Source: an uncultured Prevotellaceae bacterium
Lineage (GTDB): Bacteria; Bacteroidota; Bacteroidia; Bacteroidales; Bacteroidaceae
Direction of reading: 5' to 3'
NCBI GenBank assembly: GCA_902770845.1
Contig: CACXUV010000010.1
Coordinates: 1-64,000, forward strand
Length of the DNA stretch: 64,000 nt
The first letter of the stretch is position 1, and each line of letters starts with the position of its first letter. Shown here piece by piece: positions 26,901 to 36,100 of this stretch. The translations under genes were made by a program, and so were the position numbers. The notes under the pieces were generated by a model. That model saw only the letters and a list, made by a program, of their open reading frames with translations, was not told the DNA's origin and searched no databases.

Positions 26901-27896
26901 ATGCACATCAACGGAACGGGCATTGGCCTGAATCTTTGCAAGATGATTGTCGACATGCACCATGGCACCATCGAGGCTGCCAACCGCACCGACGGACAGC
27001 GCGGTTCGATGTTCACCGTCAGTCTGCCCCTGGGCAATGCCCACCTGGCCAGCAACGAAATAGAGAAACAGCCCGTCGTGGGGCAACAAAAAGATGCCCC
27101 CCCCACTGGGAGCAGTCGTTCGGCTGGTTCCAAGCGTCGCGTGCTCATTGTCGACGACGACTTGGAGATAGGCCATTACATTTCTTCCGAACTGGCCCAC
27201 TACTATCGCTTCGGCCTCTGCCCCAACGGCAAGGAAGGCTTGCGCGAACTGCTCACCAACGATTACGACGTGGTGATTTCCGATGTGATGATGCCCGAGA
27301 TGGACGGCTTCACCATGCTGCGCATGATCAAGAGCAACCTCAACATCAGCGATGTGCCCGTGATCATGCTCACTTCGAAGGCCGACGTGGGCAACCGTCT
27401 TGAGGGCCTTGAGCGTGGTGCCGATGCCTTCCTGGCCAAGCCCTTCGACATGGAAGAGCTGCACGTGACCATAGAGAACCTCATTCACAACCGCCAGCGT
27501 CTGAAAGGCAAGTACAGCGGTGCACAGCAGCAAACGGACAAGGTGGAAATGCCCGAAGTGAAGGGCAACGACGAGCTGCTCATGGAGCGCATCATGAAGG
27601 CCATCAACAAGAACCTGGGCGACAGCGACTTCAATGTAGACATGCTCACGCAGGAGGTGGGCATCAGCCGTGCCCAGTTGCACCGCAAGATGAAGGAAAT
27701 GACGGGCATCTCCACCAGCGAGTTCATCCGCAACATTCGTCTGGAGCAGGCCGCCCGCCTGCTGAAGGAGCAGAAAATCAACGTCACCCAGGTGGCCTAC
27801 ACCGTGGGCTTCTCCAACCTGGCCCATTTCTCCACCATCTTCCGCAAGCATTTTGGCGTGGCTCCCTCTGAGTATGCCGAGCGCGAAGAGTCTTAA
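23943..27896 (+). CDS. Hybrid two-component system (sensor kinase, receiver and AraC regulator in one protein)
   Basis: A 1317-residue inner-membrane regulator that senses a periplasmic glycan fragment and switches on a nearby utilisation locus. A signal peptide (1-20) is followed by two-component propeller repeats (about 25-680; phrases such as GYVWIATDYGLNRYDG and GRVWVGTNRGLDRFDA), a Y_Y_Y domain and one membrane helix (about 760-785). The kinase part has the H-box NATHDIRSPLTIIL, N-box NLLSNAFKYSYEGG, DNGVGID and GTGIGLNLCKMIV. The receiver has IVDDD and ISDVMMPEMDGF, and an AraC-type HTH closes the protein (about 1219-1317, RKHFGVAPSEYA). All catalytic residues are present. It lies between the Sus operon and the secreted-protein genes on the same strand, so it most likely controls both. 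Its ligand is unknown. Confidence 0.95.
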   Translation: MKRLFLLFVANIFCLVTLLAQRGQFISSDRFSSSLISDLCQDRQGYVWIATDYGLNRYDGYDFQIFLHDETDSTTLGANVVVSLLVDRQGRVWVGTNRGLDRFDAPSESFVHYSFPEGVQPRVSSLLQRHDGSLLVGTAGYGAYILEDNGPLRPFASQPGDQYFSRTFEDSHGRLWKSGFDDVVVMYSGDKATVFHSVAGNPQGFFELGDEMFVVGLHGILSYRNNQLLPAEIDLGTLAHKDVVFTRVGRTDANGQLYIGTRGLGVYRMTSDKPRRLEPLDIDAPGITSATSKISAVLLDRTGNLWLGCHLKGLLLVPQRPVAFGNWSFSAQGISLGTTISSVCEGDGGTTWCTVQGVGVYGFNRQGHVVAHPQAPDAVEFIFRDRQRRYWVGTDDGLFSYDPASGRSQLKVTFDCDKFNDMTSDDAGHIYISTFSRGFCVYNPQTGSLVNHNFVQQDSVRGWLCNNWVMGMSIDSQGFLWLATASGVSCYDPSTDTFRSQGWNSQLDGVVCFDVCELHGGQTPDGRKLSGCIAIGTEQGLYLYDRQTRQTQRFPGSEQLQNKVVSYVVQSNDGDLWCSTSMGIWQYQLASNSFIGHISGNGLAKKEYLYGVGMHTDSDLVYFGHNDGITVFSPNDVQGSRPATDSLYLTAFRVGDQYVNSSTVINGVRVTEKAVIESDYFTLSYLDHTISLAFSQFNFDNPSNIILEYQVNNSSWVRNPSGKNDFTLGHLQPGTYRIAVRALVGKDYTPEKVVVVTIRSPWYKSLWAYFLYFLVFAALGSYVLFTYRRRANEQMNEEKMKFLINATHDIRSPLTIILSALKKLKSPQRSDAAAAAMQGRQDVEALDTIDRNAHRILNLVNQILDVRKIDKQQMQLHCQQTDLVAFIRGIYKMFEFTARERNIQFLFSPDADQLNVWIDRSQFDKVVSNLLSNAFKYSYEGGSIELRLTHDAEQVRLQVVDNGVGIDGDTLKHIFERFYQGGNSRRMHINGTGIGLNLCKMIVDMHHGTIEAANRTDGQRGSMFTVSLPLGNAHLASNEIEKQPVVGQQKDAPPTGSSRSAGSKRRVLIVDDDLEIGHYISSELAHYYRFGLCPNGKEGLRELLTNDYDVVISDVMMPEMDGFTMLRMIKSNLNISDVPVIMLTSKADVGNRLEGLERGADAFLAKPFDMEELHVTIENLIHNRQRLKGKYSGAQQQTDKVEMPEVKGNDELLMERIMKAINKNLGDSDFNVDMLTQEVGISRAQLHRKMKEMTGISTSEFIRNIRLEQAARLLKEQKINVTQVAYTVGFSNLAHFSTIFRKHFGVAPSEYAEREES

Positions 27897-27915
27897 TAGA
27901 ACAGACAAAACATAA

Positions 27916-28010
27916 ACTACGAATTTCGCGAATTATACGAATTATTTTACAGCCACTTGAAAATCAAGGACTACTAAATTCGTATAATTCGCGAAATTCG
28001 TAGTCTTTTT
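27916..28010. terminator. Perfect 28-bp inverted repeat with T-tract after the hybrid regulator
   Basis: The arms at 27916-27943 and 27977-28004 are perfectly complementary over 28 bp, with a 33-nt loop, and are followed by CTTTTTTTG. The arms are built of repeated CGAATT words. The element starts 20 nt after the regulator stop and probably ends its transcript. Its sequence is shared in part with the palindromic spacer 5403-5655, so it may be a dispersed repeat recruited as a terminator. Confidence 0.75.
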
Positions 28011-28065
28011 TTGATACAGCGTCTTTTTTGTGGTGCTTTGCCAGCTCCATTCCCTACAGTTTGAG

Positions 28066-28154
28066 TCAGTATTCAGCCTGAATACAAGTTGTATTTGTGC
28101 TGAAAACAAATTGTATTTGTGCTGAAAACAAATTGTATTTGGGCTCAATACTGA
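28066..28154. repeat. Tandem array of 15-bp palindromes, 22-bp period, with flanking inverted repeats
   Basis: Three 22-bp units start at 28081, 28103 and 28125: a 15-bp near-palindrome (AATACAAGTTGTATT, then AAAACAAATTGTATT twice) plus a 7-bp linker (TGTGCTG or TGGGCTC). A further palindrome, GTATTCAGCCTGAATAC, overlaps the left end at 28069-28085. TCAGTATTCAGCC at the left edge is mirrored by GGGCTCAATACTGA at the right edge, so the array sits inside an inverted repeat. The core AAAACAAATTGTWTTT recurs at 51264-51351. Confidence 0.85.
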
Positions 28155-28247
28155 ACGAATGGAGGCGCCAGGCAGTTGGAAATGGGGCGTGTTCAAAAAA
28201 GTAAACACTATGAGACAAAACGAAAAGCACCTTTTTAATATATAATG

Positions 28248-28255
28248 TATCTTTG
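28248..28255 (+). promoter_or_regulatory. -7 box of the first large secreted protein
   Basis: TATCTTTG, 63 nt upstream of the start at 28319. Confidence 0.55.
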
Positions 28256-28318
28256 CAGTCACATTATTGTAACCTTTTTTTATTTTTTATTTAATTATTA
28301 ACCAAAAAAACGTTTAAC

Positions 28319-31300
28319 ATGAAAGTATTTACAAAAATGCTTTTCACCCTGTTGCTATTAGTAATGGGAGTGACAAATGTTTTGGCAGAGCAGGTGTCTG
28401 CTGACCTAAGTAAGTACGGCGAGCGTTGGGATGGCACGGCTGTGTCGTTCTCTTGGACTGCCACTTACGGAAATCAGCTACAGCCTGAGCTCGACTTGCC
28501 AAAAGGTGATTTGCGAGGTTGGGAGAAACTCGTCGTTGTGACTGATGAGCTCACGAATGCCGATTTCTTCCGTATCTTGGTGTACAATGGAGACGATTCA
28601 AACTTCAGCAACACCTTCAAAGTGACCGCTACTGGCAAGATGGAATTTACGTTGAGTGGCAATGTCACAAATCTCAACAACGTCACAAGAATCGTTCTGT
28701 CTGGCAGTAACTGGGAAGATTCCAAGAATGGGACATGGGGCACGACTCCTGCTTCATTCAAAGTGTCGGCAGTCTATTTGGAGCGTCCCGACGATCCCCT
28801 GTCAATGCCGAAGGATGAATTGTCGAAGGCTATCACCAAGGCCAAGATGTACAATGCTTTTGCTTACACAGAGGCTTCGTTCGCATCTTTGGGTGGAGTC
28901 ATTGCCGCTGGTGAGGCCGCTTTGCAGGCTTCCGATGCTACTGTGGAAAGTTTGAATACTGCTTCCAACGCTATTACGGCAGGTATTGCTGCCTTGGAAC
29001 TGAAGGAAGGCTTTACAGATCTCACACAAGCTCAGTTCTTTGAGTGGGACAGTGCAACAGCACCTACCACCAGCAAGGCTACGGGGTGCTCGTATGACCT
29101 TTTCAAGCCCTCTAACATGGTCTATGGTAACTCTTCTGTAGCTCTTCTCACTTTTGCAGATCTTTCTGCCTATGATAAGTTTTATGTCACTGTGACTGAA
29201 GGAACTCCGCGTATTCTTCTGAATCGTGATGTGAATGATGGACAATGGAACGCAACAGAATCAGAGTCTCACCTGATAGATAACACCCTGGACGGTTGGC
29301 ATAACAAATACTTCTCGGTCGATAACAATGTATTTGCGGTTGATGTGAAGCAGCTCGCAGCAGATAAGGGATTTGCCCATCTGCATTCAATAAAGAGCCG
29401 TGCAATGGTCACCGTTACAGGATTGTATCTCTACAAGGAGGCTGCTCCTGTTTCTAATGACGTGACTTTCGACTTCAATGCTTCTAACCATGCAACGTCG
29501 ACCAACGAAAGTCAGGCTGGCGACATTAACATGGACGAGGTGAACACTGTTGACGGTGTGGTGATGACCATCACCCCCAGTGAGGCTGCTACTCCCAACC
29601 GCTACTGGAGCACAAAGAATGGTCCTCAGCTGCGCATGTACGGTGGCAGCATGACCCTCGAGGCTCCCGAAGGCAAGGCCATTACTAAGGTGGTGTTCAA
29701 CAATGGCAAGTGGGAAACCACCAACACCATCAATGGCGAGGTTGCTGCCACGGGCCTGTGGGAAGGCAACTCTACCAATGTGGTGCTGGCTGTTGCCAAG
29801 AACACCCAGATGAACAGCGTGGTTGTGACGCTGGCCGACAAGAACGAAGAAACTACGACCTATGAGGTTCCCGTTAATTATTTTACTTATGATGGCCCTG
29901 TCTATATTATCGACGCCGAGAGTGGCAAGTTTATTGCTGCAGGCAATGACTATGGCACCCATGGCATCATTGGCGAAATTGGTCTTGACCTGACCTTGAA
30001 GACAAATGCGGAAACCAAGATGGTGACCATTGACACGAAGGTGAGTGCTGGTGGAGAAAAGCATTTCTTGGGTAGCAATCTCTATATGGATGCGTCTGCT
30101 GCTGAGTGGGGACTGCTGGAGCAGGACTTCGGCTTCTATATCACTGACGGCACAAAGTATCTGAGCATTGATGCTAATGACAACCTTGCACTGAGTGACG
30201 AACCTCGTTTGTGGATTATTGTTACTCCGGAGGGCGTAAAGGATCAAATCCTGAAAGATATGGCTGCTGCAACGCGCGAGAATCCTGTAGACGCCACCTT
30301 CTTCATCAAGGCCAATAACTATAACCGTGGCGACCAGCGCAACACCGAAGCTTGGAAAGGTGACGCCTATAACGTTGGCGGAGCACAAACCAACATGAAT
30401 GCAGAGAAGTGGGGTGGTAACTCACAGAACTTCAACGTCTATCAGACTATAAATGTTCCCGATGGTGTTTACAGGCTTACTTGGAACGGATTCTATCGTT
30501 ACAACAATACAGATGCTAATACTAATGATGTGGCAGCTGCTGCTCATGCAGATGGTACAGAGGTTATCAATTCATTCGTTTATATCAACGATAATGAGTA
30601 TCCTCTCACCAGTATTGCCGATGAGACTGCCGTAGCCGCTTTCGGCAAGATGCCGTTCTCTCAGGCCGATGCAAGTGACGCTTTCGGTCGGGGCCTCTAT
30701 GAGCAGTCGACCGAAGTGACTGTAATTGGTGGCAAGATGACCATTGGCGTGAAGAAGATCCAGCATCTTGGCACGGACTGGACGGTGTGGGATAACTTCC
30801 GTCTGACCTATCTGACCAGCGAGATTCCAGCCGAATTCTTCCAGCCCGAATATGAGAAGGTGTTGGCTGCTGCCAAGGCTGCTTTGGCCAACGAGGCCAA
30901 TGCTGCTATCACAGGCGACGAGAAAGCTGCTCTTGAGAAAGCAATAGCCGACAATTCCGAGATTGCAGAACCTACTGCCGATCTTTATAAGGCTGCTATC
31001 TCTGCCCTGACCAATGCAACGACTGCCTTCACTTCTGCCCAGCCTGCCTATGTGGCTCTGGCCGACGCCAAGAAGGCAATGGCCAGCTACGTCTTCAACT
31101 ACGCAGCTGACGAGAAGAAGCAGGCTGCCGAGGCTGCCGCTGAGGCCACTGCTGCCAACGCTGCCGATGCCGCTGCAAAGACTGCCGCCCTGCAGAAGGC
31201 TTACCGCCAGTATGCAGAGTCGAGCGCACTGCTCGAAGGTCTGGAGAATGCAAAGATCATGACCGATTCTATCAAGAACCCCGATTCCAATGATGGCACC

Positions 31301-32995
31301 AATGGCTGGCAGACCGTGCTGGGCGCTGGTTCTGGTGGCTCTATCAATATTCTTGATGGCGAGCCCTTCACCGATGGCTCCGACAATGCTGCTCACAAGT
31401 ATTTCGACGGCGGCAACTGGGGTGCCCAGGCTTGGGACGTTACGTTCCAGCAGAAGATAGCCCTGCCCGCAGGTAAGTATCAGCTCACAGCCACCACTCG
31501 TTCTGCAGCTGACGTCGCTCTGTCTTTGTTTGCCGGTGCAGACTCTACCAAGGCCGTGTCTATTGGCGCTGCCGGTGGTCTGTTCAACCGTGGTTGGAAC
31601 GATGCTTCTGTTGAGTTCGTACTGGCCGATGCCGACAGCATCGTGATTGGCGTGCGTGGCGTCACCGAGATGCAGTACAACTGGATGTCGTTCACCCGCT
31701 TCCGTCTGGTGCAGTTCCCCGAGGAGAAGCCTGCTGAGCAGATTATTCCCACCGATGTGGCTGAACCCACCTACACCTATCCCGCAAAGTGGAACTTCAC
31801 CAACTGGACCGAGGCTACCGTGGCCAACCTGAAGGCCGACGCTGCACGTTCCATCTTCAACGGCTGGAGCGACGTTGAGAAAGATCCTGCCCAGACCGAC
31901 AAGAATGGCAACCTGAATCCGCAGGAGCCCACCGAGGCTTCAAAGGACAACTGCTTCTGGCACCAGGGCAAGACCGATGCTTACGGTCAGCTCTATGCCA
32001 ATGGCGTGCTCGTTGAAGAGCTCAAGGGCCTGAAGTTCTCTGAGGCTTATGCACAGAACCGTTCGCTGGCCATCGCCGTGAACTATCCTTCTACTACGCT
32101 TGGCACCTACGACGGCCCGCAGTATCTGTGGCTGGGTGGCGGCGGCAAGAGCGTGCCTTGCTTCGAACTGCCCAACGTGCCTGCAGGCATGAGCATCACC
32201 ATGGTGGTAGAGTCGCACAAGCCCAGCGACGCCCGTGGCGTGGAACTCTATAAAGGCTCTATCAACGCAGCCAACAAGATTGGCGATTCGTTCAAGCCCA
32301 AGACCAAGGACACCTTCACCTGGGACATCACCGAGGCTGAGGCAGGCAACATCGTGGTCTACAACACCAGCGGCTGCCACATCTACAGCATCGAGGTGAA
32401 GAAGACTCCCGTGCACATTGCCGACGGCTTCTACAACCTGACCAGCGACATGTATCATGTGTGGACCAGCAACTATCCTGATGGCGAAATCACCGAGGAG
32501 CAGCCTGGCTTCGAGAACCACATTGGCGAAGAACTTGGTGCCGGAAAGCTTGTCTATGGCAATGGCAGCGTTGCTTACCTGCAGTATGCCGACCTCACTG
32601 GCTATGATTCATTAGCAATCATTGGCACGCCTGGCATGCAGCTGCGTGTGCTGCTCAACCGTCTTGAGGTTGGCAACGGCGGCGGCGACGGCAATGGCGG
32701 AGCTCTTGTTGAGAGGAATCCTGTCGTTGGCGAGAACGGCCTGGCATTCGTCGACCTGAGAGGCTTTGAGTATGTTCACCTGAATTCTATCAAGACGGGT
32801 TGGACAAGTCCTACCGGCACCATTGGGCAGATGGGCATGGTCAAGGGCGCTTTCGATCCCTCAGTGGTTGTTGGCATTCAGGAGATCAGCACTGCCAAGG
32901 TGGCTGGCATCGTTTACGACCTGCAGGGTCGTCGTGTGGCTCAGCCCGCCCGTGGACTCTACATTGTTGATGGCAAGAAGATGCTTTTCAAATAA
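28319..32995 (+). CDS. Very large secreted modular protein (1558 residues)
   Basis: The protein has a signal peptide (cleaved near VLA-EQV) and a chain of beta-sandwich and helical modules. A module with a DLSAYDKFYVTV ... PRILLNRDVNDGQ pattern (about 265-380) recurs near the C-terminus (YLQYADLTGYDSLAIIGTPG, then MQLRVLLNR) and in the next gene. A discoidin/CBM-like segment is at about 660-840 (NVYQTINVPDGVYRLTWNGF). Alanine- and lysine-rich helical spacers lie at about 845-975 (EKVLAAAKAALANEANAAIT), like FIVAR repeats. The last about 40 residues, VAGIVYDLQGRRVAQPARGL then YIVDGKKMLFK, resemble the type IX secretion tail of Bacteroidota. No catalytic motif is seen; glycan binding or adhesion is inferred. 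Confidence 0.72.
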   Translation: MKVFTKMLFTLLLLVMGVTNVLAEQVSADLSKYGERWDGTAVSFSWTATYGNQLQPELDLPKGDLRGWEKLVVVTDELTNADFFRILVYNGDDSNFSNTFKVTATGKMEFTLSGNVTNLNNVTRIVLSGSNWEDSKNGTWGTTPASFKVSAVYLERPDDPLSMPKDELSKAITKAKMYNAFAYTEASFASLGGVIAAGEAALQASDATVESLNTASNAITAGIAALELKEGFTDLTQAQFFEWDSATAPTTSKATGCSYDLFKPSNMVYGNSSVALLTFADLSAYDKFYVTVTEGTPRILLNRDVNDGQWNATESESHLIDNTLDGWHNKYFSVDNNVFAVDVKQLAADKGFAHLHSIKSRAMVTVTGLYLYKEAAPVSNDVTFDFNASNHATSTNESQAGDINMDEVNTVDGVVMTITPSEAATPNRYWSTKNGPQLRMYGGSMTLEAPEGKAITKVVFNNGKWETTNTINGEVAATGLWEGNSTNVVLAVAKNTQMNSVVVTLADKNEETTTYEVPVNYFTYDGPVYIIDAESGKFIAAGNDYGTHGIIGEIGLDLTLKTNAETKMVTIDTKVSAGGEKHFLGSNLYMDASAAEWGLLEQDFGFYITDGTKYLSIDANDNLALSDEPRLWIIVTPEGVKDQILKDMAAATRENPVDATFFIKANNYNRGDQRNTEAWKGDAYNVGGAQTNMNAEKWGGNSQNFNVYQTINVPDGVYRLTWNGFYRYNNTDANTNDVAAAAHADGTEVINSFVYINDNEYPLTSIADETAVAAFGKMPFSQADASDAFGRGLYEQSTEVTVIGGKMTIGVKKIQHLGTDWTVWDNFRLTYLTSEIPAEFFQPEYEKVLAAAKAALANEANAAITGDEKAALEKAIADNSEIAEPTADLYKAAISALTNATTAFTSAQPAYVALADAKKAMASYVFNYAADEKKQAAEAAAEATAANAADAAAKTAALQKAYRQYAESSALLEGLENAKIMTDSIKNPDSNDGTNGWQTVLGAGSGGSINILDGEPFTDGSDNAAHKYFDGGNWGAQAWDVTFQQKIALPAGKYQLTATTRSAADVALSLFAGADSTKAVSIGAAGGLFNRGWNDASVEFVLADADSIVIGVRGVTEMQYNWMSFTRFRLVQFPEEKPAEQIIPTDVAEPTYTYPAKWNFTNWTEATVANLKADAARSIFNGWSDVEKDPAQTDKNGNLNPQEPTEASKDNCFWHQGKTDAYGQLYANGVLVEELKGLKFSEAYAQNRSLAIAVNYPSTTLGTYDGPQYLWLGGGGKSVPCFELPNVPAGMSITMVVESHKPSDARGVELYKGSINAANKIGDSFKPKTKDTFTWDITEAEAGNIVVYNTSGCHIYSIEVKKTPVHIADGFYNLTSDMYHVWTSNYPDGEITEEQPGFENHIGEELGAGKLVYGNGSVAYLQYADLTGYDSLAIIGTPGMQLRVLLNRLEVGNGGGDGNGGALVERNPVVGENGLAFVDLRGFEYVHLNSIKTGWTSPTGTIGQMGMVKGAFDPSVVVGIQEISTAKVAGIVYDLQGRRVAQPARGLYIVDGKKMLFK

Positions 32996-33015
32996 AGTAG
33001 ACGATATTTTATGAA

Positions 33016-33056
33016 ATAGAGTTTCTGAAACGTTTTTTACAATTTTGAAACTCTAT
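33016..33056 (+). terminator. Stem-loop after the first large secreted protein
   Basis: ATAGAGTTTC (33016-33025) is perfectly complementary to GAAACTCTAT (33047-33056) with a T-rich loop. It may end transcription together with the stem at 33066. Confidence 0.5.
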
Positions 33057-33065
33057 GAAACAAAT

Positions 33066-33100
33066 GATAAAGCCCTTCCGCGTGAAGGGCTTTATCTTTG
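33066..33100 (+). terminator. 13-bp perfect hairpin overlapping a -7 promoter box
   Basis: GATAAAGCCCTTC (33066-33078) pairs perfectly with GAAGGGCTTTATC (33084-33096). The right arm runs into TATCTTTG (33093-33100), the -7 box of the next gene, whose start is 65-71 nt downstream. The terminator and promoter thus share bases. Confidence 0.7.
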
Positions 33101-33170
33101 CATCGTGATTCATACACAAAAGTGTGATAATTTTCTTTTAAACCATATTATTAACTAAAACTTTATGCAC

Positions 33171-36100
33171 ATGAAAAAAATGTACTATTCGTTTATGGCC
33201 CTGGTGCTGTGCGCACTGGGTGCTATTAATGCGAGTGCAGGTGAGCGCATCCAGTTGACTGCCGACATGGTGTTCAGCTATGATGGCTTTGGTGCTGATG
33301 CACAGAAGATAGGTCCATGTGAAGGAGCTACCTGCGATTTCGAAAATCCACAGTCCTGTCCCTTTGGCGACACCAATTGCAATGGTTGGGTGGATTTGGG
33401 CGACTATGCTAAGCTTTACGTGAAGGTTGAAAGCAGCGTAGAGGCCGATGCTCGCATTTTTATCAATCGCACTGTGAAGGATGGACAGTTCAATGAGGAC
33501 AAGGCTCAGTCGAACTGCCTGGTCATTCAGCCCTCAAGAACTAACGGAACGTGGGCAAATGAGTTCTACAAGGTTGATGAGGACGGCGTCATTATCGTTG
33601 ACCTTATCAAAGTGAAGAAAGAGTGGGGATTCGTGCATTTCCATTCCATCAAGGCAGCCACCTGGGATGGTAAGGCTACCCTTTACATGGTTGAGGCAGA
33701 GAAGGCCGATCCTGCTCAGCAGGTGGGCTGGACCAACCTGATCAACAACAGCGACATGGAAGGCGACGACAACAGTTCGTTCTTCACCAAGCTGAACATT
33801 GGCGATAATGCCACAGAAGTTTTGAACTCTGAAATTCTTGACGGTGTTGGCGTAGATGGCAGCCGTGGTGTGCAAGTGACTACTGGCGACAAGAAAAGCA
33901 ACGACTATGACAACCAGTTCTGGTTCCGCTTCAACGAGCCTGTGCCAGCAGGAACAAAGTATCGCGTTTCGTTCGACTATCGTGCCGACGAGGTTGCTTC
34001 TGTTGGTACGCAAGCTCATGCTGAGCCTTCTGACTACATTCATTGGGATATGTTTGGCAATGTCGATTTCGGAACCGACTGGGCCACATTTACGAAGGAA
34101 GGCGAAGTGACTGCCGACCAGTCGAAGGCTGACAAGCAGTTGCTCTCGGTGGCTTTCAACCTGAACCCTGACAACCACACAGCAGCCAACAACTACTACT
34201 TCGACAACATCAAGTTCGAGATTTACAAGTTTGGTACTACCGTTACTTACTACAAGGACATTGTTAAGTTCGACTTTGGCTTCAAGACCAATATTGCCGA
34301 GCTCGTGGCAGCCACTGGTCAGCCCCGTCTGATTTTCCCGGCTGAGTGCGTCACTGTTACTGCCGATGGTGAGGAGTACGACGTAGAGTCGGTTGAGGCT
34401 TTTGCCGATGGCCGTTTCTTCATCTTCCTGGAAGACCGTCTGGAGAGCGATGCTGAGGAAGTGATTGTTACTTTCGAGAATCCTGCCGATCCTGAGCACC
34501 AGCTGCTCTATGCTGATGGCGTGAATGCCGGTAAGCCTGTGGCCAACTATAATGGTCCTGCCGAACTCGATGAGGACATGGACGATGTTTATGCTTATAC
34601 CTACGCTAACCCTGTGATGGCCAGTGCCGATCCTGAGCCAGGTTCGTTCAACCTGCCCAACAGCATCCGCGATTTCAAGGTGACGTTCGACAAGGATGTG
34701 GACTGCGAAAAGCTTGTGGCCACGATTAATGGTCAGCCCATGACCAAGACGCCTGCAACAGGACATGCTACTGAAGTGACGCTGACTCGCACCAGCGAGG
34801 GCGACCTGCCCACCGGCGAATATGCTATTCACCTCACAAAGATCTTCCCCGAGGTGATTACTTCTGAAAAGGACTTCAATGATACTACTTTCGTGGTGAA
34901 TGTTGGTAAGTTCGTGCCCGATCCTAACGACGTGGCTGAGGATTTGCTGCCCGACTATTTCACTCCTACTGCAGGTGGTGGTATTCCTGAGGGCTGGTAC
35001 ATGGTTTATGACGGCACACAGCGCATGCAGGGCGAAAACTTCGGTTCCGGCGCTAACATGAAGACTTTCAGCGATGGCGGTGAGTTCACTCGCGGCTTCT
35101 ATACCCGCACCAACAACACCACTCCTGACCAGTGCATCGTGGAATATGGTATGATGGAAGGCTATGAGCTGACGATGACTGGTGGACGGAAATACACCAT
35201 TCACTACAATGGTATGAACTGGAAGGGTGACACCTGGACCAAGTTTGAGATTCTGAACGAAAACGACGAAGTGCTCTTTACTCAGGTTGATCCCAACAAG
35301 GGTTCTCTGAATGGTGCTACGAACATTGTGGTTTCTGGTTCTAACTCTATCGATATTGAGTGGACTCCTGAGACCACTGGCAACTACAGACTGAAGTGGA
35401 CTCCTGCTGCCAATGCAAATGGCGACCTGGGAGGTGGTATGGTGGAAATTATCTTTGCCAACCCCAGTGTGAAGCATGAGCCTTATCAGCCTGGCTTGAA
35501 GTCGACGAAGTTGCTGGAAACTTCTCTTGAAAATGCCAAGAGCGTGCGCAATGCTTGCGGTGGCGAGCGTTATGCCGGTGAGGCTTACAATGCGCTGGAT
35601 GCTGCTATTCAGAAGTATGAGGCCGAAGGTCCTGCCTATACAGCTCCTTCTGCATACGATGCCGCTGCCACAGTTCTGGATGCCGCAGCCAAGGCTATGA
35701 ACGACCACCGTGCCCTCTGCGACAGCTACGACGAGGTGATCAAGAAGGCCATCGACGTGGTTCGTCAGAACAGGGAGAACAAGTTTGCCGGTCACCAGCT
35801 TTATGCTCAGGTGTCTGAGACCGTTGACAAGTATCATGGCACTTCAGAGTGGCGCAATGTGGCCGACACGATTGCCGATCCTGAGGCTGCTCCCCAGTGG
35901 CAGTTGTTCTACAGCTACGATGTGCTGAAGGAAGACGCAGAACTGACTCCTGCTATTGATGAACTGAAGGACAATGTGAACATTGCTCAGCTGCTCTTCA
36001 CGGAGGGCGTTTCTGCTCCTGAAAATGCGCGTGGTGGCAAGGGCACTGGCGTAGCTGTGCTGGTTGACCGCCTGCGTCTGGGTGCCGATGCACTGGTGAA

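Noticed and set aside
33534..35837. 767-codon minus-strand frame inside the second giant protein
   Set aside because: Caused by codon bias of the plus-strand gene; similar long antisense frames occur in every long Sus gene here.
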